Source: Candidatus Gastranaerophilales bacterium (GTDB lineage: Bacteria; Cyanobacteriota; Vampirovibrionia; Gastranaerophilales; Gastranaerophilaceae). From it: DNA of 56,983 bases. Shown piece after piece: positions 1-9,024 of the stretch. Where the stretch lies: contig CANPWQ010000007.1 in assembly GCA_947584965.1 (NCBI GenBank), forward strand, positions 1 to 56,983, given 5' to 3'. The notes under the pieces were generated by a model. That model was not told where the DNA came from. It worked only from the letters and a program-made list of their open reading frames with translations, and searched no databases. The stretch's first letter is position 1. Every line of letters starts with the position of its first letter. The position numbers and the translations under genes are program-made.

Positions 1-423
1 GCTGCGGTTCATCAGGGCAGGCAGGGGGAAATTCCGCTGTTTGCAGGCGGAGGACTCGGGCAGACGGGAAGTTTTGCGGCTGACGCATTTAAATTGATTT
101 GTCTTGGTGCTAACGGTGTATTTACAGGCAGAATGCTTCTTGAAATAGCAGGATGTATCGGTAATGAAACGGGAAAATGTAATGCATGTAATACAGGTCT
201 TTGCCCTGCAGGGATTGCGACTCAGGATTTATGCCTTACAAAACGTCTTGACATAGACGCTGCTGCACAAAATATTGTAAATTACTTTATTGCTAATGAT
301 ATTGAATTAAAGAAACTTATGGGGCCTGTCGGCAATTCAACCCTGCCAATCGGACGTTCTGACGCTTTAATCACTGTTGATAAGCACATTTCTAACAGAC
401 TTGATATTCAGTATATTTGTTAA
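1..423 (+). CDS. Glutamate synthase, FMN-binding (central/synthase) domain, C-terminal fragment
   Basis: The reading frame is open from the first base, so the gene is cut by the window edge and only its C-terminal 140 residues are visible. They contain a glycine-rich FMN-barrel segment (FAGGGLGQTGSFAADAFK) and then the cysteine cluster GKCNACNTGLCPAGIATQD. In glutamate synthases that cluster corresponds to the segment binding the [3Fe-4S] cluster (CxxxxCHxxxCPVGIATQ). The family converts glutamine and 2-oxoglutarate to two glutamates. The GXGXG domain that follows in a full-length GltB is missing here and sits in the next gene, 15 bases downstream. This is therefore a split, archaeal-type subunit arrangement. 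The family is clear; the exact subunit name is not. Confidence 0.88.
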   Translation, partial: AAVHQGRQGEIPLFAGGGLGQTGSFAADAFKLICLGANGVFTGRMLLEIAGCIGNETGKCNACNTGLCPAGIATQDLCLTKRLDIDAAAQNIVNYFIANDIELKKLMGPVGNSTLPIGRSDALITVDKHISNRLDIQYIC

Positions 424-438
424 AATTGAAAGAAAAAT

Positions 439-1515
439 ATGATCAAAGAAACAGTAAAAATAAAAACATTAATTGATAATAAAAGGATGTCTACTCAAGA
501 ATTATTGCAGTTGATAACATCAAAAATTAATGACGGATATACTGATTTCGATATTGAAGCGTGCGGACAGCATAATATCGGAGGTTCCTCTTGGGCAAAA
601 GAAAACGGAGATGAACTTAATTTTAAAATTACAAATCCGGGGCAAAGAGTCGGTGCAATGGCACTTAAGGGAACTAAAATTTTTGTTGAGGGCAGTGCGC
701 CTGCTGATGTCGGCTGGTTAAATTCGGGTGCTCAAATAACAGTTAACGGAGATTGCGGAGATACGGCTTCTCATTGTGCTGCCGGCGGAAAAATATATGT
801 GTCGGGCAGAGTCGGTACTCGCTCGGGAGCATTGATGAAGCATGACCCTAAATTTGAACCTCCCGAGTTTTGGGTTTTAAAAAATACAGGTTCATTCAGT
901 TTCGAATTTATGGGCGGGGGCATTGCAGTTATATGCGGTTTCGACTGCGGGGGTATAGAGTCTGTCTTGGGTAATCGTTCCTGCGTTGGAATGGTGGGCG
1001 GAACTATTTATGTTCGAGGTCCTATCTCGGGCGTTGCTTCGTGTGTTGAAATAAAACCGCTTAATGAGGATGATATAAATTTTTTAAGAAACGGACTTTC
1101 AGATTTTCTTAATGCAATTAATAAATCGGGATTATATGACAGTTTAACGGATTTTTCTCTGTGGAAAAAAATTGAACCGCTTCCTGCAGGTTCAAAAGAA
1201 AAGCGGATATCCGTTGCTGAATTTAGACAGACAAAGTGGATAGATGGCGGGATATTCGGCGATTTTATACAGGATGATTTTAAAGTATATCCATTGCCTG
1301 CAACTGCTGACGGAAGAGTTCGAATTCCCGAGTGGAATAAAGAAAATTGTGTTAATTGCAAAATATGTTTGAATAACTGTCCGCAGAACGCAATAATTGA
1401 AAATGATACATTATATTCTGCTGATGAAAATAAATGTATAGGCTGCGGGATTTGTGAAGCGGTTTGCCCAAAATCTTGTTGGAGGCTAAAATCCAACAGA
1501 AAAGAAATATCTTAA
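439..1515 (+). CDS. Glutamate synthase GXGXG-domain subunit with C-terminal 2x[4Fe-4S] ferredoxin
   Basis: 358 residues. Residues about 30-230 form the right-handed beta-helix GXGXG domain of glutamate synthase (repeats such as GGKIYVSGRVGTRSG and GGTIYVRG). This domain normally makes up the C-terminus of GltB and links the glutaminase and FMN sites. Residues about 300-345 are a bacterial ferredoxin with two complete CxxCxxCxxxCP motifs (Cys304/307/310/314 and Cys333/336/339/343). The fusion suggests that the enzyme takes electrons through its own clusters rather than only through a GltD partner. The gene is 15 bases downstream of the FMN-domain gene and surely co-transcribed with it. A 162-codon antisense frame inside it is a shadow. 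Confidence 0.9.
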   Translation: MIKETVKIKTLIDNKRMSTQELLQLITSKINDGYTDFDIEACGQHNIGGSSWAKENGDELNFKITNPGQRVGAMALKGTKIFVEGSAPADVGWLNSGAQITVNGDCGDTASHCAAGGKIYVSGRVGTRSGALMKHDPKFEPPEFWVLKNTGSFSFEFMGGGIAVICGFDCGGIESVLGNRSCVGMVGGTIYVRGPISGVASCVEIKPLNEDDINFLRNGLSDFLNAINKSGLYDSLTDFSLWKKIEPLPAGSKEKRISVAEFRQTKWIDGGIFGDFIQDDFKVYPLPATADGRVRIPEWNKENCVNCKICLNNCPQNAIIENDTLYSADENKCIGCGICEAVCPKSCWRLKSNRKEIS

Positions 1516-1550
1516 TTGTTAATTTTTGTAACTTTTTTTTTTAAGATATT
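1506..1550. repeat. 10-bp perfect inverted repeat at the end of the glutamate synthase operon
   Basis: AATATCTTAA (1506-1515, including the stop codon) is exactly repeated in inverse as TTAAGATATT (1541-1550). A smaller GTTA/TAAC pair and a run of ten Ts lie in the loop. It may act as a weak transcription end or an mRNA 3' stabiliser. It is AT-rich and so could be chance. Confidence 0.3.
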
Positions 1551-1622
1551 ATGTAAATCTAAAGTTTTTTATATAAATTCCGATATATATTTTATAACGG
1601 TGTAAGGAAAAGGAGTTTGTAT

Positions 1623-2918
1623 ATGTCGGAAATTGCAAGTTTCATTAAGGCTTATATGAAAAAAAACGGTGTATCTTTAAGTGAAGTAAAGAGCAAATTA
1701 GAAGAATTTCAAAAGTCTTTTAGAAATGATAATACAAATAATTTAGCGACTATATTTGAATTTAATGAAGATACAAATTTATCTGAGGATGAATTTAAAC
1801 AAATTATTATAAGTGCATCTTCAACCGGATTATCAGAATTTAGCGAAGAAGATATTCAAATGTTTTTAGATTTGGCTGATATAAATGATGATGGTAATTT
1901 TTCTGCTGATGAATTAGGACAATTTGCATATAGTAATGTAATTTCTTCTCAATCTATTTGGAATGGTATATTATGCGGAGAGGTTACCGAATCTGATGTT
2001 ACCGATTTGGAAAGTGATTCCGGAGATGACAATGATACAACTACCGGAAGTGCCGATACTGATACAAAAGTGGATGAAAATGATGATGGGGATATAGAAG
2101 ATACAGAAAATACAAATCTCGATAAAATAAGAAAACAAATTGACGATGTTCTTTCTTTGGGTGGTAGGTTTAAAACTCCCGAAGATGTTATATCCTTTTT
2201 ATTTGATGAAGGAAAAATTACAGAAGATGAGGCTAAATTATTAAGAGCCGAATATGCACAATATAACGATGAAGATGAAGCAACAATTGAATCTTATCAG
2301 ATGCTGCTTGGTTTATCAAAACAGGAAGCAATTGAAAAAGCGGAGGAAGATGGTGTCTTAACAGGTGATCCGATAGTTAGTACTTCAACAGAAGAAATCC
2401 ATGATTTAAACGAAATGGCTATAGATAGTATATGTTCGGATTTGTCAGATTCTCTCGATTTCTGGTTTGGTAATGGAAAAAAGGCTGAAGAAATCTTTCA
2501 AGATGATTCTTTAACTCCAAATGACTGGGTTAATATTCTTGATAGTTTTAAAAAAACAAATGATAAAAATTTAATAAGAGTAATTGATGACTTATACTTG
2601 GGAGATTTCGGGCTAAAAGACATGTATACTGATATATTAGTTGATAATCTTCTTGAAGCTGCTAAAAATGGTAATGAAAAGGCATATCAAGTATTGGCTG
2701 ATTGTTTGTATGACGGTATGGAGGGTACAGGAACGTTTGATCCTTTCTATCAAAGTTTCTTTGAAAAAATAGATAATGAAACACTCTATAAAGTTATACA
2801 GAATTTTAATGGAGGCGTTTCAAAATTGAAAAAAATGATTAGGGATGATTTTAGCGGTAAAACTGAAAATAATTATATTAATAAAATTGATGAAGCAGTA
2901 AATGAATTTTCAAGTTAA
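1623..2918 (+). CDS. Acidic EF-hand-pair protein of unknown function
   Basis: 431 residues from ATG 1623, chosen over an in-frame TTG six bases upstream because AGGAG at 1611-1615 is well spaced for the ATG. There is no signal peptide. Residues about 40-105 look like an EF-hand pair: a degenerate first loop (FNEDTNLSEDEF) and a canonical second loop (DINDDGNFSADE) with Asp, Asn, Asp, Gly and Glu at calcium-ligand positions. An Asp/Glu/Thr-rich linker of about 50 residues follows, then a helical C-terminal domain that I do not recognise. It may be a cytosolic calcium sensor or buffer. It stands alone between the glutamate synthase operon and a convergent block. Confidence 0.7.
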   Translation: MSEIASFIKAYMKKNGVSLSEVKSKLEEFQKSFRNDNTNNLATIFEFNEDTNLSEDEFKQIIISASSTGLSEFSEEDIQMFLDLADINDDGNFSADELGQFAYSNVISSQSIWNGILCGEVTESDVTDLESDSGDDNDTTTGSADTDTKVDENDDGDIEDTENTNLDKIRKQIDDVLSLGGRFKTPEDVISFLFDEGKITEDEAKLLRAEYAQYNDEDEATIESYQMLLGLSKQEAIEKAEEDGVLTGDPIVSTSTEEIHDLNEMAIDSICSDLSDSLDFWFGNGKKAEEIFQDDSLTPNDWVNILDSFKKTNDKNLIRVIDDLYLGDFGLKDMYTDILVDNLLEAAKNGNEKAYQVLADCLYDGMEGTGTFDPFYQSFFEKIDNETLYKVIQNFNGGVSKLKKMIRDDFSGKTENNYINKIDEAVNEFSS

Positions 2919-2929
2919 TAATAGTAAAA

Positions 2930-2953
2930 TAGAGGGCATTTAAGCCCTCTATT
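2930..2953. terminator. Bidirectional intrinsic terminator
   Basis: Stem AGAGGGC/GCCCTCT with loop ATTTA, followed by ATTTTTG on the + strand and by a run of Ts on the - strand. It lies between the convergent EF-hand gene and the membrane-protein gene and can end both. Confidence 0.85.
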
Positions 2954-4478
2954 TTTGTTTAAAATTTATATTTGTATCAAATAATGTTTTATTATAGTAT
3001 TCATCATTTGGTATCGGTAATAAATACTCGGATTTTAACGATGTTACGGGAACGAATACTCCCGTAACATTGTTTTCAAATATTAGCTTCCAATCTTTAT
3101 GCTTTAGAATTTTATTATAAACAGGGTATTTTTTTTCTAATATCATTATATCTGTTTTATAATCTCTTATTATTTTATACCAGTCGCCTTTTACAAGGTG
3201 AAATTCTTTTAACTCCATTAGTAAATCAGGGTTATATACTTCTTCATAGCGTCCGTCCATAACAATTAAATTATCAGGGTAGAGTTTATATGCGGCATAG
3301 CTTCCCCAATCAAAGTTTATAAATAAATTTCCTTTTATATTATTAATTTTTATAAACTCTATTGCAAATCTGGGGTATGCACTTTGAGTTATAGTTATTT
3401 CTTTTTTGGCAATTAACGGTGGAAAAGATATTATAAATAAAAGAAAATATATAATTATATTTTTTATAAGTATTAGATTATTTATAATTTCGGTGTTTTT
3501 TATTTTTGTAAATAATGAATTAAATAATAAATAGAACTCATCATAAAGCAGGGTTCCTGTTGTTAATATGAAAAACGGAATATGTCTTACGCGCATTACC
3601 GATAAAATTGCAGTTACTGCGATTATGATTATTTTAGTTTTATCAAGTTTTTGGTAATTAATTTTTTCTTTTATTAAATATAAAATATGAGTTAACAGCA
3701 TTATTATAAGATAAATTTTATATTCAATAAATCCTTTTAAATAATGCAAATGAAACGGGCTGTTCCATTCCGTTATGTAGCTTCTGTCCATTAATCCCGC
3801 AAAAAATAGGAATTTTACGTACTCTATCCCGTAGGGATTAATAAATAATACAGCTAAGCAGGCAAAAAGAGTTATTAAGTATTTTTTTATGTTTTGCTTA
3901 TTTAAAAACTCTCCAATACAGTATATTCCTATAATGCCTAACCCGCTTAAACAGCCTCCGTGTATATTACACCAAAACAGCATAATTACGGGCAGTAAAA
4001 TAAGAATTTTAACTCCGCCCTGCCTTGCACGTTCCAGTATGTATATAAATAAGGCAAAGAACAGGCATGTAAATAAATAACATCTGATAACAGGTCCTAA
4101 AGAATTTTGCACTGCAAAAAACATAAGTGCATAAAATAATATGTTGTAACTGATTGTAGAAGTCGGTTTTCTTAATTCTACTGTTTTATAACAGATAAAA
4201 AGCGTTAATGCAGTCAATAAGCCTTTTAAAATTATTAATCCTGTGGCACCGAAATATTTTAATACAATATAGAATATAACGCTTGCTCCCCATTCGTGGT
4301 CGTACCAAACGTGTGTAGGAGTATATGATAATATGTCATGTTTTAACAATGACATATTTTCAACTGCAAAACCGCCTGCTATTATTCTTGCCCATAAATC
4401 ATTATCCGGAAAGCAATTTAAACAGCTAAATCCGATACAAAGTATAAAAAGGGTAATAATAAATAAAATTTTATTCAT
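2949..4478 (-). CDS. Polytopic membrane protein, GT-C glycosyltransferase-like
   Basis: 509 residues with roughly ten hydrophobic segments and a soluble C-terminal part (about 370-509). After TM1 comes a first loop with DNDLWARIIAGG and then SYTPTHVWYDHEWGAS. This resembles the Asp-Leu-Trp ... Tyr-Thr ... Trp-x-Asp-His-Glu-Trp pattern of large bacterial polytopic proteins related to GT-C (ArnT/PMT-type) glycosyltransferases, in which a first-loop acidic residue contacts a lipid-linked sugar donor. The transferase role is inference, because no acceptor or donor gene is adjacent. It overlaps the preceding secreted-protein gene by 8 bases, so the two are translationally coupled. Confidence 0.6.
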   Translation of the reverse strand: MNKILFIITLFILCIGFSCLNCFPDNDLWARIIAGGFAVENMSLLKHDILSYTPTHVWYDHEWGASVIFYIVLKYFGATGLIILKGLLTALTLFICYKTVELRKPTSTISYNILFYALMFFAVQNSLGPVIRCYLFTCLFFALFIYILERARQGGVKILILLPVIMLFWCNIHGGCLSGLGIIGIYCIGEFLNKQNIKKYLITLFACLAVLFINPYGIEYVKFLFFAGLMDRSYITEWNSPFHLHYLKGFIEYKIYLIIMLLTHILYLIKEKINYQKLDKTKIIIIAVTAILSVMRVRHIPFFILTTGTLLYDEFYLLFNSLFTKIKNTEIINNLILIKNIIIYFLLFIISFPPLIAKKEITITQSAYPRFAIEFIKINNIKGNLFINFDWGSYAAYKLYPDNLIVMDGRYEEVYNPDLLMELKEFHLVKGDWYKIIRDYKTDIMILEKKYPVYNKILKHKDWKLIFENNVTGVFVPVTSLKSEYLLPIPNDEYYNKTLFDTNINFKQK

Positions 4479-5079
4479 CTTGGGTTTTTACTTTTATTAC
4501 AACAATTGAGTCTTGTTCAATATTTAAATCTTTGCCTTTTTCAACGTAAACAAGCGGAGTGCTTTCATATAAATTTTTACCTGCTGATTTAAGTCTTGAC
4601 TGGTCTTTGTTTGGTTCTAATAATCCTTTTGAAACTGCAAGCGCTTGCGAAAATCCGGGTACTTTTAATATGTGTCCGACTACGGATACTCCCGCATTTT
4701 TTGCCATTGATTTTATATCTTTAGGTGTTGAGAGTCTTAATGTACCGTTTATTTTTTCTGTTGGTGTCTTTTTTTCATTTAATGACGGAACCTCATAAGA
4801 TACTATATTTACATTTAAGTATCCGTCCCGTTTTCCTCTTTTTGGTTTTATATACTTTAGTACTTTTACTGTTATCTCGGCATTTTTTTCTAAGTTTTCG
4901 TTTTCGGAAATCTTATATTCTTCCAATGCCTTAAAATAAAGCAATTTTCCGCTTTTAATATTTTGATATTGAACTTCCTCTGTTGATACCGCATATATTT
5001 TATTAGGCAGTACTTGTGCATTTACGCTAAGAACCGTTCCAAATATTAATATAGATAAAATCAATAATAACTTTTTCAT
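4471..5079 (-). CDS. Secreted protein of unknown function
   Basis: 202 residues. The N-terminus is a clear Sec signal peptide (two Lys, a hydrophobic stretch, cleavage near VNA-QV). The mature part is rich in beta-type alternation and includes GKLLYFKALEEYK and AEITVKVLKYIKPKRGKRDGYL. A similar plan (a low-complexity strand pair, then G-x-V-x-G-K-V-L-E-V and a Lys-rich basic loop) is seen in the C-terminal region of the SLH protein at 41-43 kb, so they may share a domain. Its 3' end overlaps the start of the membrane-protein gene. I see no enzymatic motif. Confidence 0.6.
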   Translation of the reverse strand: MKKLLLILSILIFGTVLSVNAQVLPNKIYAVSTEEVQYQNIKSGKLLYFKALEEYKISENENLEKNAEITVKVLKYIKPKRGKRDGYLNVNIVSYEVPSLNEKKTPTEKINGTLRLSTPKDIKSMAKNAGVSVVGHILKVPGFSQALAVSKGLLEPNKDQSRLKSAGKNLYESTPLVYVEKGKDLNIEQDSIVVIKVKTQDE

Positions 5080-5207
5080 ATATTCCCTTTCTTTTTTTTA
5101 ATTATATCATTTTGTGTTTATACGGGATATTTTAATATTTCTTAATATATTGTTATTTATTATCAAATATTAAATTTATATATACTTTATATATATAAGA
5201 GGTAAAC

Positions 5208-5276
5208 ATGAGCGCATTAATTAAATTTATTAACAGAAAAAAAAGATTTTCAACATTTATTTTTTTAAATATTTAG
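5208..5276 (+). CDS. Possible 22-residue small ORF
   Basis: An ATG preceded at good spacing by GAGG (5199-5202) opens a 22-codon frame encoding a short basic/hydrophobic peptide (MSALIKFINRKKRF...). It ends four bases inside the 3' end of the permease gene on the other strand. The ribosome-binding site is the only support. It sits in a 193-base AT-rich gap in which I see nothing else. Confidence 0.2.
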   Translation: MSALIKFINRKKRFSTFIFLNI

Positions 5277-6577
5277 TATGGATAAATCATAAAATATGCA
5301 ATTGATAAAACAAATAAAATCCAAGTGATTATGTTTGTTTTATTTTTCTGACCTGAAAACAGTTTTAAAATCGGATAAATTATAAATCCTGCGATAATAC
5401 CTGAACCTATATTGTAAGTAAAAATCATAATACAAATTGTTAAGATTGCGCTTGCATACTCTGTAATGTCGTTAAAATCGAGTTTCTTTATAACAGAAGT
5501 CATTAAAATCCCTATATATAATAAAGCAGGTGCGTATGCGTATGGCGGGATTATGGAAATTAGGGGCGTAAAAAACAGTCCTAAAAGAAATAAAAATCCG
5601 ACTGTAAGTGCGGTAAGCCCTGTTCTTCCTCCTGCGCTTATTCCCGTCATTGAATCAATATAAGCCCCGGGGGTTGTTGTGCCAAATAACGGTGCTAAAA
5701 TAACCATAATTGAATCACAAATCATTGTACGTTTTTGATTTTTTGCTGATGAATTGTCATTATTATCAGTTTTATAATTTAAACTTATTAAAGCTCCCGA
5801 GGTATCAATATTAACCAAAAGAAAAATTACGAATAAAATGGGAATAAAATTTCTATGAAATATGCTTGGAAAATCAACTTGAATCAGTGAAGATGAAATT
5901 CCTGCGGGTAGTGTAATTATTTTTTCAGGCAAATTAATATCGCCTAAGAGTATTCCCGCAAGAGTTGCGCTAAGAATTGAAATTAAAACCGCACCTTTAA
6001 CTTTTTTATTTATCAGAATAATCAGTAAAAGAAAAGTTAAAATTCCTAAAATCACATTGAGAGAGGTAAAATTACCGGTTTCGAGCGGGATTGTTTTTTG
6101 AGTAAAGTTAACAATACCTATATCTTTAAGTGCTATAAAAATAAAAAACAGTCCGAGTCCCGTACAGAATGTAATTTTAATTGTTTCGGGGATTTTATCA
6201 ATAATATAAGTTCTAAGGTTAAAAAGAGTCATAATTAATAATACCGCCCCGCAAAGACAAATGCCCGCAAGTGCGCTTTTTATTGAAAAACTCATTGCAG
6301 TGCATATTGTATAAGAAATAAAGGCGGTTTCACCTAAAAATGGGGCAACCGCATAAGGCTTATTTGCGTACAGTCCCATAAATACACTGCCGATAAAAAC
6401 TATTAAAGCAGTTATGCACAGTGTACTTTCAAAATTAAGTCCTGCACTGGCTAGTATCTTTGGACTTAATATAAATAAATACGACATTGTGAAAAAGGTA
6501 GTTAATCCTGCCAGCAGTTCTGTTTTTACTGTTGTTTTGTATTCTTTTAACTTAAATATATTTTCTAAAATATTCAT
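5273..6577 (-). CDS. NCS2-family purine (hypoxanthine/guanine/adenine) permease, AzgA/PbuG type
   Basis: 434 residues with about 12-13 membrane segments, the family's usual length. The N-terminus TTFFTMSYLFILSPKIL, the segment NKPYAVAPFLGETAFISYT and the segment SMTGISAGGRTGLTALTVG match the AzgA/PbuG branch of NCS2 nucleobase permeases. There the PYA-APxxGxNAF and GGRTGLTA regions line the substrate path. It imports a purine base with protons. The start overlaps the stop of the solute-binding gene by 4 bases, so it is coupled to that gene. The purine branch is well supported; the exact base is not. Confidence 0.88.
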   Translation of the reverse strand: MNILENIFKLKEYKTTVKTELLAGLTTFFTMSYLFILSPKILASAGLNFESTLCITALIVFIGSVFMGLYANKPYAVAPFLGETAFISYTICTAMSFSIKSALAGICLCGAVLLIMTLFNLRTYIIDKIPETIKITFCTGLGLFFIFIALKDIGIVNFTQKTIPLETGNFTSLNVILGILTFLLLIILINKKVKGAVLISILSATLAGILLGDINLPEKIITLPAGISSSLIQVDFPSIFHRNFIPILFVIFLLVNIDTSGALISLNYKTDNNDNSSAKNQKRTMICDSIMVILAPLFGTTTPGAYIDSMTGISAGGRTGLTALTVGFLFLLGLFFTPLISIIPPYAYAPALLYIGILMTSVIKKLDFNDITEYASAILTICIMIFTYNIGSGIIAGFIIYPILKLFSGQKNKTNIITWILFVLSIAYFMIYPY

Positions 6578-7800
6578 TGTAATAAACTTTCAAGTTTTTT
6601 AATATCGTCATTGCTGAAAGGAATTTCTGACCTTTTTTCTCCATTCAAAACGGATTGAGTTTTTTCTTTAAGTATATCATTAATTCTTCCATAGTTTTCG
6701 TTTACGGGTGTGGGTTTTGTATTTTTAATCATAGAAATGAATATTTGTGAATTAGAAGGTTTATTTTTTTTATCCGTTAAAATAAATTCTTCGGCGGTGT
6801 CAATTCTTGCAGGAGTAATTAATCCGCAGTCAGCCATTTTTTCTGTTGATTGTTTTGAAGAAAGATATTTTATAAACTTAATTGCCTGTTCTTTATGCTT
6901 TGAATTTTTGGATATTGCCCACCCCGAGGAATCAATATATATTTTGTTTTTTTCGGTAGACGGAAATTCTATAATATCCCAGTCAAAATTTATAGTTTGC
7001 CTGAATTTAGGCACCATCCAGCGCCCCGAAATGTACATCGCAAGTTTTTTATTTATAAACATTTGCGCTGTTGTCATGCTTCCTATTTGCGCTTTTGAGG
7101 GTGAGATATGATATTCATTTATAAAATCCGAATATAAATTAAGAGCATCTTTGCTGTTTTGAGTATTTATAATTATATTTCTACAATCATCAGATAAAAT
7201 ACCTCCGCCGTTAGAAGCAAGGAAACTTAATAAAAATATCGGTTCTTCCTCAATATTTATTCCGTAATAATCTTTTGTTGTAACTTTTTGCGCTAATTCT
7301 TTTAATTCATATATATTATTTAATTTTTTTATATTATATATTCCGTGTTTTTTTAAAATATCCTTATTAACAAATATAACAGGTGCGGAAATATCTCGTG
7401 GAATTGCATATAATTTCCCGTTTTCGGTAAAACAATTTATTGCTTCAGGGTAATATGAATTAATATCATTTTTAAAATATTCAGATAAATCTTCAAGTAA
7501 ACCTGCTTTTATATACATTTTAATAAATAGATTATTAATAAAAACAACATCGGGTGCTAAATTTGAAGCAAATAATAAATGAAGTTTTTGAAAATAATTT
7601 TGCGGAATATGTACAAATTCAACTTTTATATTTGTTTCTTTTTTAAAATTATTAATAAGCTCTTTTAATATAACAGTTTCGCTTTGTGAACCCCATGAAG
7701 TAAATTTTAAAACTTCATTACTGTTATTTTTTGATTGAAAAAATAAAGAATAAATAAATATACATACGATTATAAATAATGAAATAAAGAGTTTTTTCAT
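6574..7800 (-). CDS. Extracellular solute-binding protein, family 1 (MalE-like)
   Basis: 408 residues. A single N-terminal hydrophobic segment (about 4-20) has no cysteine after it, so it is a signal peptide or membrane anchor rather than a lipoprotein. The mature protein has family-1 landmarks: FTSWGSQSETVILKELI at the first strand-helix, APDVVFINN, the hinge-side GKLYAIPRDISAPVIFVNKD and a late SGRWMVPKF followed by WAISKNSKHKEQAIKFIKYL. Such proteins deliver sugars or oligosaccharides to ABC permeases. No permease or ATPase gene is nearby; the gene is coupled instead to a purine permease (4-base overlap) and lies 2 bases after a membrane-anchored unknown. Confidence 0.85.
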   Translation of the reverse strand: MKKLFISLFIIVCIFIYSLFFQSKNNSNEVLKFTSWGSQSETVILKELINNFKKETNIKVEFVHIPQNYFQKLHLLFASNLAPDVVFINNLFIKMYIKAGLLEDLSEYFKNDINSYYPEAINCFTENGKLYAIPRDISAPVIFVNKDILKKHGIYNIKKLNNIYELKELAQKVTTKDYYGINIEEEPIFLLSFLASNGGGILSDDCRNIIINTQNSKDALNLYSDFINEYHISPSKAQIGSMTTAQMFINKKLAMYISGRWMVPKFRQTINFDWDIIEFPSTEKNKIYIDSSGWAISKNSKHKEQAIKFIKYLSSKQSTEKMADCGLITPARIDTAEEFILTDKKNKPSNSQIFISMIKNTKPTPVNENYGRINDILKEKTQSVLNGEKRSEIPFSNDDIKKLESLLQ

Positions 7801-7802
7801 TA

Positions 7803-8900
7803 TTATATGGTTGCCAATTCTCTTATATCATTAGCCGAAATTTCAATCATGGCCTTATAATTATCTAATCTTACAATATAAGTTTCTTTGTTTCCTTTTT
7901 GGTCATAATATCTTGCTTGAAGGTTGTATTGGGAGATATTATTAAATTCTTTAATTAAAAAAGCCTTATCTTTAATAAATCCAAAAAGTTGAGTTTTCTT
8001 ATTTTCAGCCGTTATATAAAATCCTTTGCTTTCAGAAATATTAATCTTGGAAATAATATTTTTATGATTATTAACTGAATATTCGCCGATGGCAGGAATT
8101 AATAAATCAGCCGGCGTAGAATTAGAAGCAATTAATATAGGATTTGTATGTTTTAATTTAACTTTTCCCGAATTATTATTTAATAACTTAGAAGTTTGAT
8201 TTAATGTACTTTTAATTTCATATGAAGATTTTTCTTTATTTGATTTTATCGGTATATCAAAACATTCAAATGCTTTATCATTATTTGAATGAGTTTCCTT
8301 TTCAATGTTTTCATTATTTTTAAGTGAGTTCAAAAAACTTTTAGGAACTGATGTATAACTGTTTAAATCATTATTGTTATTTGATTTTTTAGTAAGATAA
8401 AAAATCATGAAAATTATTGCAAGAATAGCAAGTAAAGATAAAGTATTTACAATATTAATACTTTTTAATTGCATTAAAAATTCATTATAATTGGAATTTA
8501 AACCGGAAATAAGATTTATGGGACAATCATTAATCATATCAACACTTATACGAATATAATTAGTATTTTTATTATCCTTAATTGCTTCATTTTGAGTAAC
8601 ATTGAGTTTTATTTTATTTCTGTCAAAACCTGAAGCGTAATGAATTTTTGTTCCGTTTTTAGCCGTAACAGTATCAGGTAGAAATACATAATAAGAACCG
8701 TCAGCAATTTTTTGGATAAATGCATTACCTTTATACTCTTCATTAAAAAGCATGTTTAATGTTAATTCTTTTTTGTTTTGAGGTTCTATTATAATTCCTG
8801 AGAGTGTATTTATATTATTCTCTGATGCAAAAACATTCATTGCCGATAAAAATACAATGAAAATAAATGTAAATATCTTTAAGTAAAATATCTTTTTCAT
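7803..8900 (-). CDS. Secreted/membrane-anchored protein of unknown function
   Basis: 365 residues: signal peptide (about 1-25, ending NVFA-SEN), an extracytoplasmic part (about 26-145), one membrane segment (about 150-168, LLAILAIIFMIFYLTKK) and a Ser/Asn-rich cytoplasmic tail of about 195 residues. A second globular part at the end contains LFGFIKDKAFLIKEF and YIVRLDNYKAMIEISANDI. I do not recognise the family. It is the first gene of the leftward block 8900-5273 and lies 2 bases before the solute-binding gene. A signal or receptor role would be guesswork. Confidence 0.6.
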   Translation of the reverse strand: MKKIFYLKIFTFIFIVFLSAMNVFASENNINTLSGIIIEPQNKKELTLNMLFNEEYKGNAFIQKIADGSYYVFLPDTVTAKNGTKIHYASGFDRNKIKLNVTQNEAIKDNKNTNYIRISVDMINDCPINLISGLNSNYNEFLMQLKSINIVNTLSLLAILAIIFMIFYLTKKSNNNNDLNSYTSVPKSFLNSLKNNENIEKETHSNNDKAFECFDIPIKSNKEKSSYEIKSTLNQTSKLLNNNSGKVKLKHTNPILIASNSTPADLLIPAIGEYSVNNHKNIISKINISESKGFYITAENKKTQLFGFIKDKAFLIKEFNNISQYNLQARYYDQKGNKETYIVRLDNYKAMIEISANDIRELATI

Positions 8901-9024
8901 GTTTAATTTTTCTTTCCAAGGGATAATATATAATTAGTTAATATGTATACAGTAATATTAAAACATCAAAATATATTTTTTGTCACTTAAAAAACAAAAA
9001 AGATAAAATAAAATGAAATAATAC

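Noticed and set aside
1008-1496. 162-codon - strand frame
   Set aside because: Lies fully inside the GXGXG/ferredoxin gene, whose protein is clear; its own translation has no family features.
6710-7111. 133-codon + strand frame
   Set aside because: Antisense to the solute-binding protein gene, no ribosome-binding site.
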